From positions 41,820,001-41,884,000 of the forward strand of contig OY754466.1 of NCBI GenBank assembly GCA_963575645.1: a stretch of 64,000 bases of DNA, in the 5' to 3' direction. The stretch comes from Xanthostigma xanthostigma (Eukaryota > Arthropoda > Insecta > Raphidioptera > Raphidiidae). The translations under genes and the position numbers were made by a program. The notes beneath the pieces are model-generated. The model did not search any database and was not told the DNA's origin. It was given only the letters and a program-made list of their open reading frames with translations. This document shows, piece after piece, positions 32,713 through 43,997 of this stretch (within the stretch, counting starts at the first letter, position 1; every line of letters begins with the position of its first letter).

Positions 32713-33640
32713 CTGGGTCTAGACAAAACATCTTTGTCGGCAAATTCTGAACTCGACCAAGGCTTCTGTCGATAATACAGAACTCTACAAACAAAGTTAC
32801 GTGTTTGTTGATTAAATTCTCGGATTCTTCTGACTGTTTGGATTTGGTTTTAATAGTGCTAGAACTCTAGAGCTGCTAGAACCAAGTTTAAATTGTGCAA
32901 AGCGTTCGAGAATTCTACTAAATAAAGTGTTCTGTAGGGATGTGACATTGAATGAAAAAAATCGATTAATTAATAATCGATTTTTTTAGTTTGAATATAA
33001 ATCGATTTTTAAAAAATCGATTTTAAAAGAAATAATCGATTTTTGTAAAAAAATCGATTTTTTCTATATAACAGAACTAAGAGAATAATATTAAAAATTT
33101 ATTAGAATGAAAATCATTTAAAATGGTAAAGTATAATAATAATAACCAAAATGCCAACCTTATGGTTATTGATACAGATTAGAATTGTTGAAACAATTTC
33201 TAGTACAAATTGACATTTTATTACAAATTGTAATTTACAAGAAAAATAAAACCAAACGATAAGAATCAAAAATAAACCGACAATTTTGGTATGAAAACTA
33301 AAATACAAAACAAATCATGCTTTAAACTTTGAATTTAAAGAATCAAAAACCTAAAAAGAATCGTCTGTCGCACAGATGGCACCATTTACAAAAATCGATT
33401 AAAATGTGTAATATTTATAATCGATTCATTAAAAATCGATTATTGTCATAAATAAAATCGATTACAAGAAATCGATTATAAGAAAAAAATAATCGATTAA
33501 AATAAAAATCGATTATTTTTTCACATCCCTAGTGTTCTGTATTTCCAACACGCACGCATTAGTTCAGAACAAGCTCAGAGCTTAACGACAAACACACCTA
33601 TATTATCAAACTGCCCACAATACAGCTTGAAAATAATTGC
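32713..33640. mobile_element. Degenerate element split by a hAT-like insertion
   Basis: The 32713-32934 part (gtcggcaaattctgaa, aatacagaactc, gctagaaccaag, gttcgagaattc) and the part after 33540 (attagttcagaacaagc, gacgaaacacac-like) correspond to the intact relative at 36533-36892. The interruption is the element at 32935-33531. Confidence 0.6.
32935..33531. mobile_element. hAT-like element with AATCGATT clusters, 8-bp target duplication
   Basis: The ends TAGGGATGTGA and TCACATCCCTA are flanked by GTGTTCTG at 32927-32934 and 33532-33539. Subterminal zones contain more than a dozen aatcgatt units, five or more on each side, which are palindromic and may be transposase binding sites. The interior is AT-rich without transposase. 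Confidence 0.85.
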
Positions 33641-34423
33641 AAGCGACTTAAGACTTATATTTCACAATTAAATATAAGCGGCACAGTTTTATGCATGGGA
33701 CGGGTATACAAATCTTTCCCATGTAATGCGACGGTGCCGCTCATTTTGTGAAGTATTAGCGTGACGTGACTGGCAGTTATTTTGGAACGTTAAACATGAG
33801 CGCGTCATCGCGGCGTTCAGATTAGGCGCGGCAACGGTTGTAATCTGAATGTAGTCTTACTGCGCCATTTTTTTTTCAGAACTTCATTTGTTTTCATTAT
33901 TCTGTTTGAGCATTAATGGAATGCCATAGTTGCGACTGGTATATTCGTAAAGTTGCAGTACAATAATTTGTTTGGTTTTTTCACTTAATTTCAAATCCCG
34001 AAATGGAAAATGTTTTTTTTTTTATCAAGACAGTTTATTTTTGTTTAACAGTAATTGTTAGAGAATTTTAAGTGTTTTAGACAGTAAAAGCAGTATCGAT
34101 GATGAATTTAAGTGACAAAACTGCATGGAAGAATTTAGGCAAAATCTTTTTATCTTAACTGTGAAAAATTGTTCTTTCTTTTCAATCTATTGGTATCTTT
34201 TTATATTTAGCACGTTTCTCTATGGTGATTCTTAACTAAAAATCTTTTTTTGAGGAAGATATTTTAAGTCAGGAATGTTGTATAGGTTTTTATTCGTTGG
34301 GTTATCGATTTAAAAATATTTGCATATTAAACAACAATTAAATATGTAAATTACTTTTTTTATAATGATGAATTTAAAAAATAGAAATTTTAATTACAGA
34401 TCCCTATTATTACATATCGAAAT

Positions 34424-34595
34424 ATATATGTTACGGTAAATGTAAACTCTTGGGAAATGTACACTTTTACCGTAAAATGTGCCGGGAAATGTGTACATTT
34501 GCTGCAATATCTACATTTAATGTACACATTCTCCGGCACATTTTACGGTAAAAGTGTACATTTCCCAAGAGTTTACATTTACCGTAACATATATA
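34424..34595. repeat. Fold-back element with about 75-bp arms
   Basis: The arms (atatgttacggtaaatgtaa, actcttgggaaatgtacact, tttaccgtaaaatgtgccgg) and their complements are nearly perfect, around a short loop. A miniature inverted-repeat element. Confidence 0.85.
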
Positions 34596-36532
34596 AATTA
34601 ACTTATTAAGCAGGAAAAGCTGATACTTAAATGGTAAATAACGTCAAGAGACTGCACTGCTGTCTATCCATAGCTAAATAATACATAATGCATCACTTCA
34701 TCAATGAAAATCTGTGATTATTATTAAGTTTATAAAAAGCCAGTAAGCTCAGTAACGTATTTATTTTGATAGGTAACTGCCTTCTTGTTACTTGTACGTA
34801 GACTGCAGACAAACACACCTTGTTCGATAGGTGGTCAGTTTTTTATTTACTATACCTAAACTTATTTATTGATATTTTTAAAAACAAAAAAATACGGAGA
34901 AATTATTTTTCCCCGTTAATATATTTTAATAATCAATGAAAAATGGCACGGTACCCAATTAACACAAGATAATATGAATCACATTCATACATCAGATGTT
35001 AATTGCCTCTCAAAAACCCCAACTCATTTTAAATGTGTTATGGTCATTCATTATAAAATGATCTATTAAATATAATTTTTAAATATTAAACATTAATGGT
35101 CAGATTAACTCGTGCATTTTTCCAACGCCTAAATGAATTTTATCTTTGCTATGAGACAATTTCATTCAAATTGAAATATTTAGAGAACTAGTTGCCTATG
35201 CAAAAAGCCGTTTTAGAAATTATTTCAGTTTTACCCTTACAAGATGAATTTTCAATCCTTTCTGAGTTCCACCCTACTATATGGACATGTCATCTCAAAG
35301 GGAAATATGGGGAAATAAAGAAAGGGCTGCAAAGAAAATTTAGATAGATTTTTGGTTATAGATGCTCGATAGCAAAGGCCATCAGCATCAATAGTTACAA
35401 AGGAAGCTATTTCTACCAAAACTTGACTCGTATTAAGCACATGCTATTTTTGTTAAGGTTTTCTGATTTAATCGAAGCAAATAGTATTTTTCTACCAAAA
35501 CTATTATTTTGATTGTTCAAAAAACTGCAACGGAAAACAGCAGCTAGAACTGGTCTCTGAAAAAAGAATTGCGTTTTCAGCACTAAAAAACAAGGGACTA
35601 TATAATTGTTTTATAAGTTGGATGGTTTTTATTGATTTAATTAAGGTAGTTTGGGAGCCGCAATCCCAAGTCAAATAAATGACTTTTTTTTTCCTCAAAT
35701 AATTACCCAAATCATGCTATAATAATTAATAGAAATTCACATAAAAATTTATTTGATTTAATTTAATGCGAATTATAATTAAATAATTATAGTAATGTAA
35801 TTAATAAAATATTAATTGATTAGTACTCTGCTGTCAACGTGTAAAATTCAGCAGACGTTCATTTCGTCTTTCAATATTCGCGAAGGTTAATTTAAAAGTT
35901 TTAAGGAAAATGCGTAAATTTTAATTCTAATGCAAATATAGTTAATCTTATATTCTAATGTCAGAATACAAAATTATAAGAGACCTAAACGAATAATTAA
36001 TCAGACACGACATTCTTTACTAAAGTAGATTGCACAAATGTAGTAAATTGATTGTAAATTACACATTCACCTTTAGAAACGTTTCTCGAAGAAAATATTT
36101 AGCCATGCAAAAATAAGTCACTTTATTATTTTTGTGCATTATAGTGTTTTGAATCACCAGCAAAATCTTGATTAAAATACATTTATAGCTCGTGAACGGA
36201 ACCGCCATTTTCAGTAATTTAGTTTCATGAGATAGGACAGTGCACACACATTTCTACACTATATACAAGGTTATATAAACTCTAAAAGTAGAAATACTAA
36301 ATCTGTAGTTCGTACCTCCATCTTCATATGGAATCGACTGTGTTTCAAAGGTTGGCAAAAAGAAGAGAGATGGTGCACGAAGAAAGTCAATCCCTATGTC
36401 TTTCACGTTTGGAAAGGACTGTCTTCGCTCTCTGTTTCTCTCATTTCTATGAACCATATTTGTATATAAATAATGCGCAGTCCATTCTATAAGTCGATTG
36501 TATCATCAATGGTTAGTTTTATTCGTAAAGCA

Positions 36533-36892
36533 CAGTGCTCACTAAAATCAACCGATAATAATTGACACAAGTCTGTTTGTTGGCAAGTTCTGGATATTTT
36601 TTCTGAACTGATAATAATTTGTCGGCAATACAGAACTCTTTTGACACAACTGCGAGTTTGTTGGTCAAATTCTCTAATTGTTTGAACTTGGTTCTAGCAG
36701 TTCTAGAAACCTAAAACAGCTTGAACTAAGTTGAAACAGTTCGAGAATTCGATTAACAAACATGAAGTTGTTTGACGACAAACGCTTTAGCAGTTAAGAA
36801 TCAGTTCAGAACTTGCCAACAAGCACAGCTAGTGTACGGAATCAATGTAGGTAAATGTAATTTATTCTATCGTTTGATTCTAGTGAGCACCG
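36533..36892. mobile_element. Terminal-inverted-repeat element of about 360 bp
   Basis: The ends agtgctcactaaaatcaa and ttgattctagtgagcac are inverted. The interior contains inverted aacttgccaacaa and ttgttggcaagttctg near the ends. It is related to the split element at 32713. Confidence 0.75.
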
Positions 36893-36942
36893 GCCTTTAT
36901 GAATAAAGCTTACAACGTTTGAAATAGATTGCGCATCATTTG

Positions 36943-37533
36943 CATAGATATATATATATTAATAGATAGCGGATGCCTATCCTTGAGCATTGTGCGGAAT
37001 GGTTTCAATTAGAAAGCAATTTGTACGTAGAAAACGCGGTAAAAAGCGCGCTAGATTCAAAAATATTAATTATTTTATAATATGATTTTATTGAGAAAAA
37101 CAACAAAACTCGCAGTAAACAGTGATATTTCGCTCCAAAACGTATTTTTATATTGAAACGTTTCAAAAATTACAAAACTGAGCATACCTAAATATAATAA
37201 TATAAAAGCTTAGAACATTAAGCATTGTCAGATTGGCATCAATGATTGTTAACATTGATGCCAAATTCACAATGTAAAATGTTCTAAGCTTTAACATTAT
37301 ATTTATGCTCAATTTTGTAATTTTTGAAACGTTTCAGTATAAAAATAGGTTTTGGAGCGAAATATCACTCTTTACTGTGAGTTTTGTTGTTTTTCTCAAT
37401 AAAATCATATTATAAAATAATTAGTATTTTTGAATCTCGCGCGCTTTTTACGGCGTTTTCCACGTACAAAATGGCTTCTAAAAGGTACAGGAGGCGCTAG
37501 TGTATCCGCAATCTATTAAATATATATCTATGA
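36943..37533. repeat. Fold-back element with about 280-bp arms
   Basis: Inverted arms share, for example, gaaacgtttcaaaaattaca, caaaactcgcagtaaacagt and cgcgctagattcaaaaata, with about 10 percent differences and indels. The centre is ttggcatcaatgattgttaa with tgatgccaa. It ends about 240 bases upstream of IVS2 exon B. Confidence 0.85.
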
Positions 37534-37769
37534 TCATTTGTAGAAAAGCTATGCACACGTCATACAACTGAACATGGCGGAATAAAAGCGCGTCCACACT
37601 ATAAATGTATTCTGGTCACTCTATTCTATTCTAAAGATGGATAACTTGAAAGTTGAAACTAACACATTACTAAAACCAACATACATAACATTGGCATAGG
37701 TTAAGTTTAGGCTATTAGTTAGGTTAGGTTTTGTATGTTGATCAATGGTTTGGCATTGATTATTGACAG

Positions 37770-37880
37770 TATCACGAGTCGCCTCCTTTGCTGGCCGACA
37801 TCCTGGCAGCTATGAACATTGTGTTCACCTTTCTGTTTCTCTTGGAGACGATACTGAAGCTGGTCGCATTCGGGTTCAAG
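37770..37880 (+). CDS. cac: Alternative exon B: IVS1-S2 loop and segment IVS2
   Basis: Bounded by tattgacag and gtaaaa; 111 nt, phase 0 on both sides. It encodes YHESPPLLADILAAMNIVFT then FLFLLETILKLVAFGFK. It aligns without gaps to exon A with 16 of 37 identical residues, including YH, N, FT, F-x-x-ETILK and AFG. The charge-transfer residues (F-L-L-E and K) are kept, while the loop and outer half of S2 differ greatly. The acceptor shares ttgacag|TA-CA with exon A. There is no frameshift or stop, so it looks functional. The alternatives are separated by a 9.3-kb intron. Confidence 0.92.
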
Positions 37881-39075
37881 GTAAAAACATCCACAATAAT
37901 AATTATACAGTAGATCACTTTTCAAGATAAAAGCGTCCGCCAATCATCATTGCACAATGTGTTCATTTGTCTACGATGAGGTACCAATACTAATTTTGTA
38001 TGTCTTTAAAAAAATTTCCTATAGAAAGGAAATCTGAATGAGACTTATTTTTTATTATTTTATACAGGTTGAGTTAGGATGGCAAACTTTTAAACACTAA
38101 AACCGTAATTACTTAAAATACCCGTACCGTAATATAGTGGCCGTAATATGACGGCGAATGACGTAACAAAAACCGTGTGCATAGAAGTAAATGGACGGGA
38201 TTTTTTGGGTAGCGGTGGCATAACAGTAACGTAAATAAGCGACATCCATTTATTTTTATGCACGCATTTTTTGTTGTCAGTCACTAGAGCTGTAAAAGTA
38301 ACGAGAAATTGTGTACCCGTATGTATTCGTTACCTAAAGAACCAGTACCCGTTACTTTCGTATCGTTACGTTACTCGTTACTTTTCATACGACATACAAT
38401 CGTGTACTAACAGCATCAAGCATGTACCATCGCATCGAGGCGCGTCGGATACGTGATACGGTATGACTTCGTTCGTATAACGTATAACCGCATCAAACGA
38501 GTCGAACTGACATGGATACGACAAATGCGAGTAACGAAATGAATTTGTAAGTAACGATTCGTTACTTCGAGTCAGACGATGTAACATTTTCTCGGGTACG
38601 GCTGAAATCACAATATGCGAGAGCAAATATTACTACAATATTTCTCAATTTACATTAGTTTAAAATTGACTTACTTTATTTTATAAACAGCAGCACGAAT
38701 AAAGCGGTTGAGAAAATGTACATTTAACGCAATGAGACTGTTTACAAAATTGACGTATTTTTTGTGAATATACAATAACCAATCCATTCATAAAAGTTTG
38801 TTGGCAACATCCTAAAACACCTTGTATTATAATTTTCAGTTTTTGTAGTATTTACAATTTAGAATATGTATTTTAACACAGCCTTTAACCAAATTCTTTA
38901 TTTTCAGTAGGTCAACATTTTCAAATTTTCTAGTTGACCGCTTCGTAAATCAATTTACAATTTTATTAACTTTCCACTAATACCAATTTTTGGTAGCGCT
39001 GGTATGTACCTGTGAGTTTTATACAGACGAGCTATGTGCAATATAAAAATACATAATAAATTACTTTATTCTATC

Positions 39076-40568
39076 TGTTACGGTCTATACCCGAATTCGG
39101 TCAATGACCGAAATAAAATTGCGCAAACCTAGTTTTGATCAACAAATATTGCCCAAACCCGAAATCTTACATGTAAACGGGTATTGAGTGTTATAAAATG
39201 AGCAAAACTAGTTTTGCACATTTTCAATTGGACAAAACTAGCTCTGTCTATTTCTGAACGGACAATACTAGTATGGCATCGGAATATTCTTTGCGTTTTT
39301 TAATTAACTTTTCCACATCAACGATACTTATTATATCAAAGTGGTTTATTCTTCTGTATTGTTTAGCAGACAGAGGGTTTAATTCAGCTTTCAATACATT
39401 TGCTTTTTTAACCTCATTTAGTGTAGTAAGGTAATTATGTTTCGTTATAAAATTATGTTTTATATAATCGAGAAATGAAAATGCCAGAACATTTTGTCGG
39501 TTATAAAGTAGGGGCAGAACCCCCCGAAGATATTTTATTAATATACGCAATGAGCACGATACAGGTCAAACGGATGAACGGATTGAAACCAAATTTTAGG
39601 AGGATGTTTGGTATGCAGATATGAAAAGCTCTATTGTTTTTGGGGAAAATCGGCGCATGCGCAAAAGAGATATATGCTATAACGTTGTTTTTTATATAAT
39701 AATGATATACTTTTCATAACAGTTTATTATTCTATTTATTTTTTCAAGAAAGTTTTGTGAAAAAAAATCTAAACTTAATAATTTCGGAAATATTTTGAAA
39801 ATAAGACAAGAACCAACTGCTGTTTTGTTTTGAAAATCTGCCAGAAAAAAATAGTTCACAAAACTTTCTTGAAAAAATAAATAGAATAATAAACTGTTAT
39901 GAAAAGTATATCATTATTATATAAGAAAACAACGTTATAACATATATCTCTTTTGCGCATGCGCCGATTTTCCCCAAAAACAATAGAGCTTTTCATATCT
40001 GCATACCAAACATCCACCCAAAATTTGGTTTCAATCCGTTCATCCGTTTGACCTGTATCGTGCTCATTGCGTATATTAATAAAATATCTTCGGGGGGTTC
40101 TGCCCCTACTTTATAACCGACAAAATGTTCTGGCATTTTCATTTCTCGATTATATAAATGCTGAACTCAAAGATTATAAAAGTTTCAAGTTGCTTAAAAC
40201 ATGTTTTTTGGGGATATTTTTTTGCAGATGTCATATGCTGCGCAGGCGCGAAATAACCGCAAATGCTCAGGCAGACTCACCATTCCAGATTCACCCATTG
40301 ATAAATTACTATTTTTTCATAATTTCAACCTGCCTAAAACACATACCCTAAATCGTGTCATCAGCTCTTGGGCTAGAAGTAGTATTGTCCGTTCAGAAAT
40401 AGACAGAACCTAGTTTTGTTCAACTGAAAATGCGCAAAACTAGTTTTGCTCATTTTATAACACTACCCATTTAAATGTAAGATTTCGGGTTTGGGCAATA
40501 TTCGTTGGTCAAAACTAGTTTGCGCATTTATTTCGGTCATTGACCAAATTCGGGTATAGACCGTAACA
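39076..40568. mobile_element. Nested fold-back of 1.5 kb with a duplicated open frame
   Basis: Outer arms of about 200 bp: tgttacggtctatacccgaa at 39076 and its complement at 40568. Inner arms (about 39460-39720 and 39890-40160) carry MRILIKYLRGVLPLLYNRQN and VLAFSFLDYI in opposite directions: minus strand 39550 downward (100 codons, ending 39248) and plus strand from 40067 (94 codons). After the shared 30 residues the two frames diverge. No recognised domain. Confidence 0.75.
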
Positions 40569-41145
40569 TTATCCATTTTGCAATTCCAAGGTTTGTCTTA
40601 TATTTCCCCGCCGCTGAATCACTTCCCCTTTAACGTTACAGAAAAATACAAACAGATGCGTCGTTAAAGAGGTTTCCCTTCAAAAATACATTTATTTGAT
40701 ATCGGCGCATAGTGTGCCGCTATATATAACGCCAAGGTACCTAAACTACCATCAAAAGGTCCTTATTTTACGACTTTGTTCTGTAAATTCAATGTTTGTT
40801 GTATTTGCGATGACAACTGAGTGTACAAACATTTTGATTATCAGTTCATCGGTTCTAAAATTTTCGCAAATAATTTATTTTACTTATAAGTACACATTTA
40901 TTTTACAAAATGAAGTCACAGATTTGTCTAATCCACGAGTTCATGCTCTGATTTTGAACATCTTCTTTTAATTTTCCTGTCTTGTCTCAAACTACTGCGA
41001 TTTTGTTTTGTGTAACTAAACACTATTTTATATTATTTTTTTACAACCAAAAATTTGGCATATAAGGGATTGAAAGTTAGACAATTAGTTACTTGTTTGG
41101 CACGGTTAGAGCTTTGGTTTCACTATGTGCTGTAATAGATTAATA

Positions 41146-42146
41146 TAGCCCAGGAGGCAGTGAATTTTTTTTGTACTTATTTTCCCAGTCGGTGAATATG
41201 AAATAATTTGTTCGGATGGTGACACAAAACGACAATTTGTGAGTCTGGCTGAAATTTTCGGATGTGTTCACTAGATAAAAAAAAGACAAGTCCACTTATT
41301 TTCCCAGTCTTAAATATCTGACATTTATTAAAGTGAATCATTTTATTAATGAAAATAACAGTCTGACATATCCCAAGTAGAGGAAAGTCAGTCTGGCTGA
41401 AAATTTGCGGATGCAAAAATTTGACCGATTTTTGAAATCCGTGACTCTTATTTTACCATGCTTGAAATTTAACGTATCATTTGATACTATCATAAACTAT
41501 AATCAAAAGTAAGTCTGGTTAATTTACGAAATTGGCAAATGAGTCCGGCGGCATCTTGAAAATCGTAAAAATTTTTGCTCGTATTTTCCCGGATTTTGAA
41601 AATTGTCACATGATAAATAATACTATAATTTCATAGAAAATACACGTCTGGCTGTGATTTACAATCACGAAAGCCCCGCTAGACCCACAAGTCAGATAGG
41701 TAGTTAAATGTATAATTGAACATGCCGAATTTAGCGCGTCTGACGAGCGTTGGACGAGTCTGGCAAGGGTTCCACGTTATCCAGACTATATTTGCAGCTG
41801 TAATTATAATATAAACTATCATCTGACTAATTTTTAGGACTGCGAAAATGGTTTTGAATATTTTTTTCCGATTTTTTACCTTCCAGACATATTACCCATA
41901 CTCACAGATTAGCAAGAATATTTTTTTTTCTTAACTTCACTATATATCTCATTAATAGAACTATTTTTATCACTAGAAAAAAAGTGCAGTTTATTTGTGC
42001 TTTCTAACGCATTTTCCGCCTCATCCCTTCGGAACTTTCCTCCTACCTATATATGATTTTTGCTTAGAATAACAAATCGAATAATTCGATCGGTGTTTGC
42101 TGACTGGGAAAATAAGTACCGAAAATCTTCACTGCCTCCTGGACTA
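41146..42146. mobile_element. Inverted-repeat DNA element with subterminal repeats, 3-bp ATA duplication
   Basis: The ends TAGCCCAGGAGGCAGTGAA and TTCACTGCCTCCTGGACTA differ at one position and are flanked by ATA. Just inside lie repeated acttattttcccagtc units (near 41175, 41295, 42105) and agtctggctgaaa units (near 41240, 41390, 41640) with roughly 100-bp spacing. A 3-bp duplication and subterminal repeats recall CACTA-type elements, but the ends are not CACTA. No transposase. Confidence 0.75.
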
Positions 42147-42903
42147 ATAGCATTCTAAAAACTCAGATTGGTATGTTATCACTTATAGTCTTATATAGCA
42201 TACGAGTGCAAAGCAGCTTTTTAGTTACTTAAAAAATGTTAGATCCGGTGTCGTAATTAAATAGTTTTATGCTTACTTCTAATTACTCTAGAAAGAAAGT
42301 TTATTGTCATCGTCAAAACTAGGACCCAAATACTCCAGTTATGCGCTTGATTTGTTAACCATTTAGGCTTGCCAACTTTGAAAATCAGTATTTAAAATTC
42401 TATGAAAAAAATAGTGACAGACAATGAAAATTCGAGACTACCAACAAAATAAATATATTTATAATCTTACTGTTTGATTTATAAACTCAATAATTTTTTC
42501 TTCTTAAAATCAATTTGCAAATACTTGTATTTTTTCGTAATATGTCAGAATAAAATGATCTAGAAAAACTAATCAACTAAATTAACGAGACCGAAAAATA
42601 TTATATTTTTCTAGAATTCTAATACCTAATTCTAAATTATTATATAACATTAAATAAATAACCACCTAAACAGAAATAACAGCTTCACAAATAAATTGCG
42701 TATCTCTATCTATAGCTAATATATACGTATTTACGTTGAAATTAAGAACATTATAATAAACCGTGCGAGTGGCAGCCAAAATAATAAAATTTGCTAGCGA
42801 GCAGACCTTTTAAATTTAAAATTGGTAGATGATGAAAAATTGTCGCACTTGCCCCTTCGTCGGGACACGGGACAAAGAGGTCTGAAATCGGGACAGTTGG
42901 CAA

Positions 42904-43997
42904 CAGTGGCGTAGCTACCGAGGGACTAGGCGGGGCAGTGCCCCGGGGCCCTCAAGCTCAGGGGGCCCTCGAATCCTTACCAGAAAATCTCGATCGAACT
43001 GAACTTTTGAAAATCTCTCCCATTTTCAAAATAAATATGGCAGGTTGCAACCCGACTTTAATCATGGCAACTCAGTTGAGAGAAATTCGAAAGTTATACC
43101 CAGGGAATTCCCCTAAATTCTTTCTGTGGGTTGGCAGTGTTGTCAATTTGACGGATAGCGATATGTGCGTTTTATTATTCATCGATATGCGTTTTATTGT
43201 GAATTCGAGTCAAGATTTTTTTTGAGAACGGTTAAAAAATTAATGCTGTATCATTAAGTATAAGCTAAATGCTAATGTCAATAAACTTTTTAGTACTGGT
43301 CAATATAGTGGTTCAATTTTATTTGATTTTACCACATTATTTGAGTCACTATCAATAGAAATATTTTATCCAGAAATACTTGCAGAAGGCTGACTAAAAA
43401 ACTTGTCAATTTTGGTCAATTTTTGTTTACTATCTTCTCTTTCTTGGCGTTGTTTGCGTTTAAATGCACCACTGGGTTTCTTCTTTTTGTCCATAATTTT
43501 AGTTTTCTAAATGTATAGATTTGACACGATTTATTGACGTGATGGACATCAATATGAGTGGTACTAAAAATTTTAGTACCACTTATATTGATGTCCGCAT
43601 CAAGCCTGATTTAACCGAAGTCATTGATACTTTTGCAAAAACTAAAACTAGAAAAGGATGTTAAATATAATTGTTATTTAGTCAGTTGGTAGGTCTGACC
43701 TTTATATAACAAACCCTTGAATCTCATCTATTTCGTTTTATTGCCCAAATCTACACCAAGTATTAATTGTAATTTATGTTGTTACTGTTTAATATTTTTA
43801 TTACCTGCCCTGCAGTGCACAAAAAAGAGCTGATCATATCAATAAGACCTTTATCATCGATGATAAAGTAACTTAGCATTTTTAAAGTATTTGTATATTT
43901 AATATTTTTACTTGATAAAACCTAACCAGTTTAGATAGCAGTGGGGCCCGATTTTTTTATTTGCCCCAGGGCCCTTGGTTACCTAGCTACGCCACTG
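42904..43997 (-). mobile_element. hAT-like element with transposase N-terminal remnant, target duplication GTTGGCAA
   Basis: The ends CAGTGGCGTAGCTACC and GGTTACCTAGCTACGCCACTG are inverted, flanked by GTTGGCAA at 42896-42903 and 43998-44005. GC-rich gccccggggccct and gccccagggccct blocks lie inside each end. A short coding remnant is at 43366-43494. A local palindrome is centred at 43572. A further 95-codon frame at 42938 starts in the terminal repeat and is probably chance. Confidence 0.88.
43366..43494 (-). pseudogene. Start of a hAT-family transposase, truncated
   Basis: The minus-strand frame begins MDKKKKPSGAFKRKQRQERE, continues DSKQKLTKIDKFFSQPSASI and stops after 42 codons. The MDK--KPSGA--RK--R-E opening is typical of the hAT transposases that resemble zinc-finger MYM-type proteins. 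The downstream catalytic domain is deleted from this element. Confidence 0.6.

Larger units (their letters stand above)
28514..37769 (+). other. Intron of 9.3 kb between the two IVS2 alternative exons
   Basis: Holds the elements at 30028, 30362, 30725, 32713, 32935, 34424, 36533 and 36943. Stretches at 28640-30020, 31380-32700 and 34600-36520 are AT-rich with no recognisable feature apart from small frames that look random. No third IVS2-like exon was found by eye. Confidence 0.65.
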
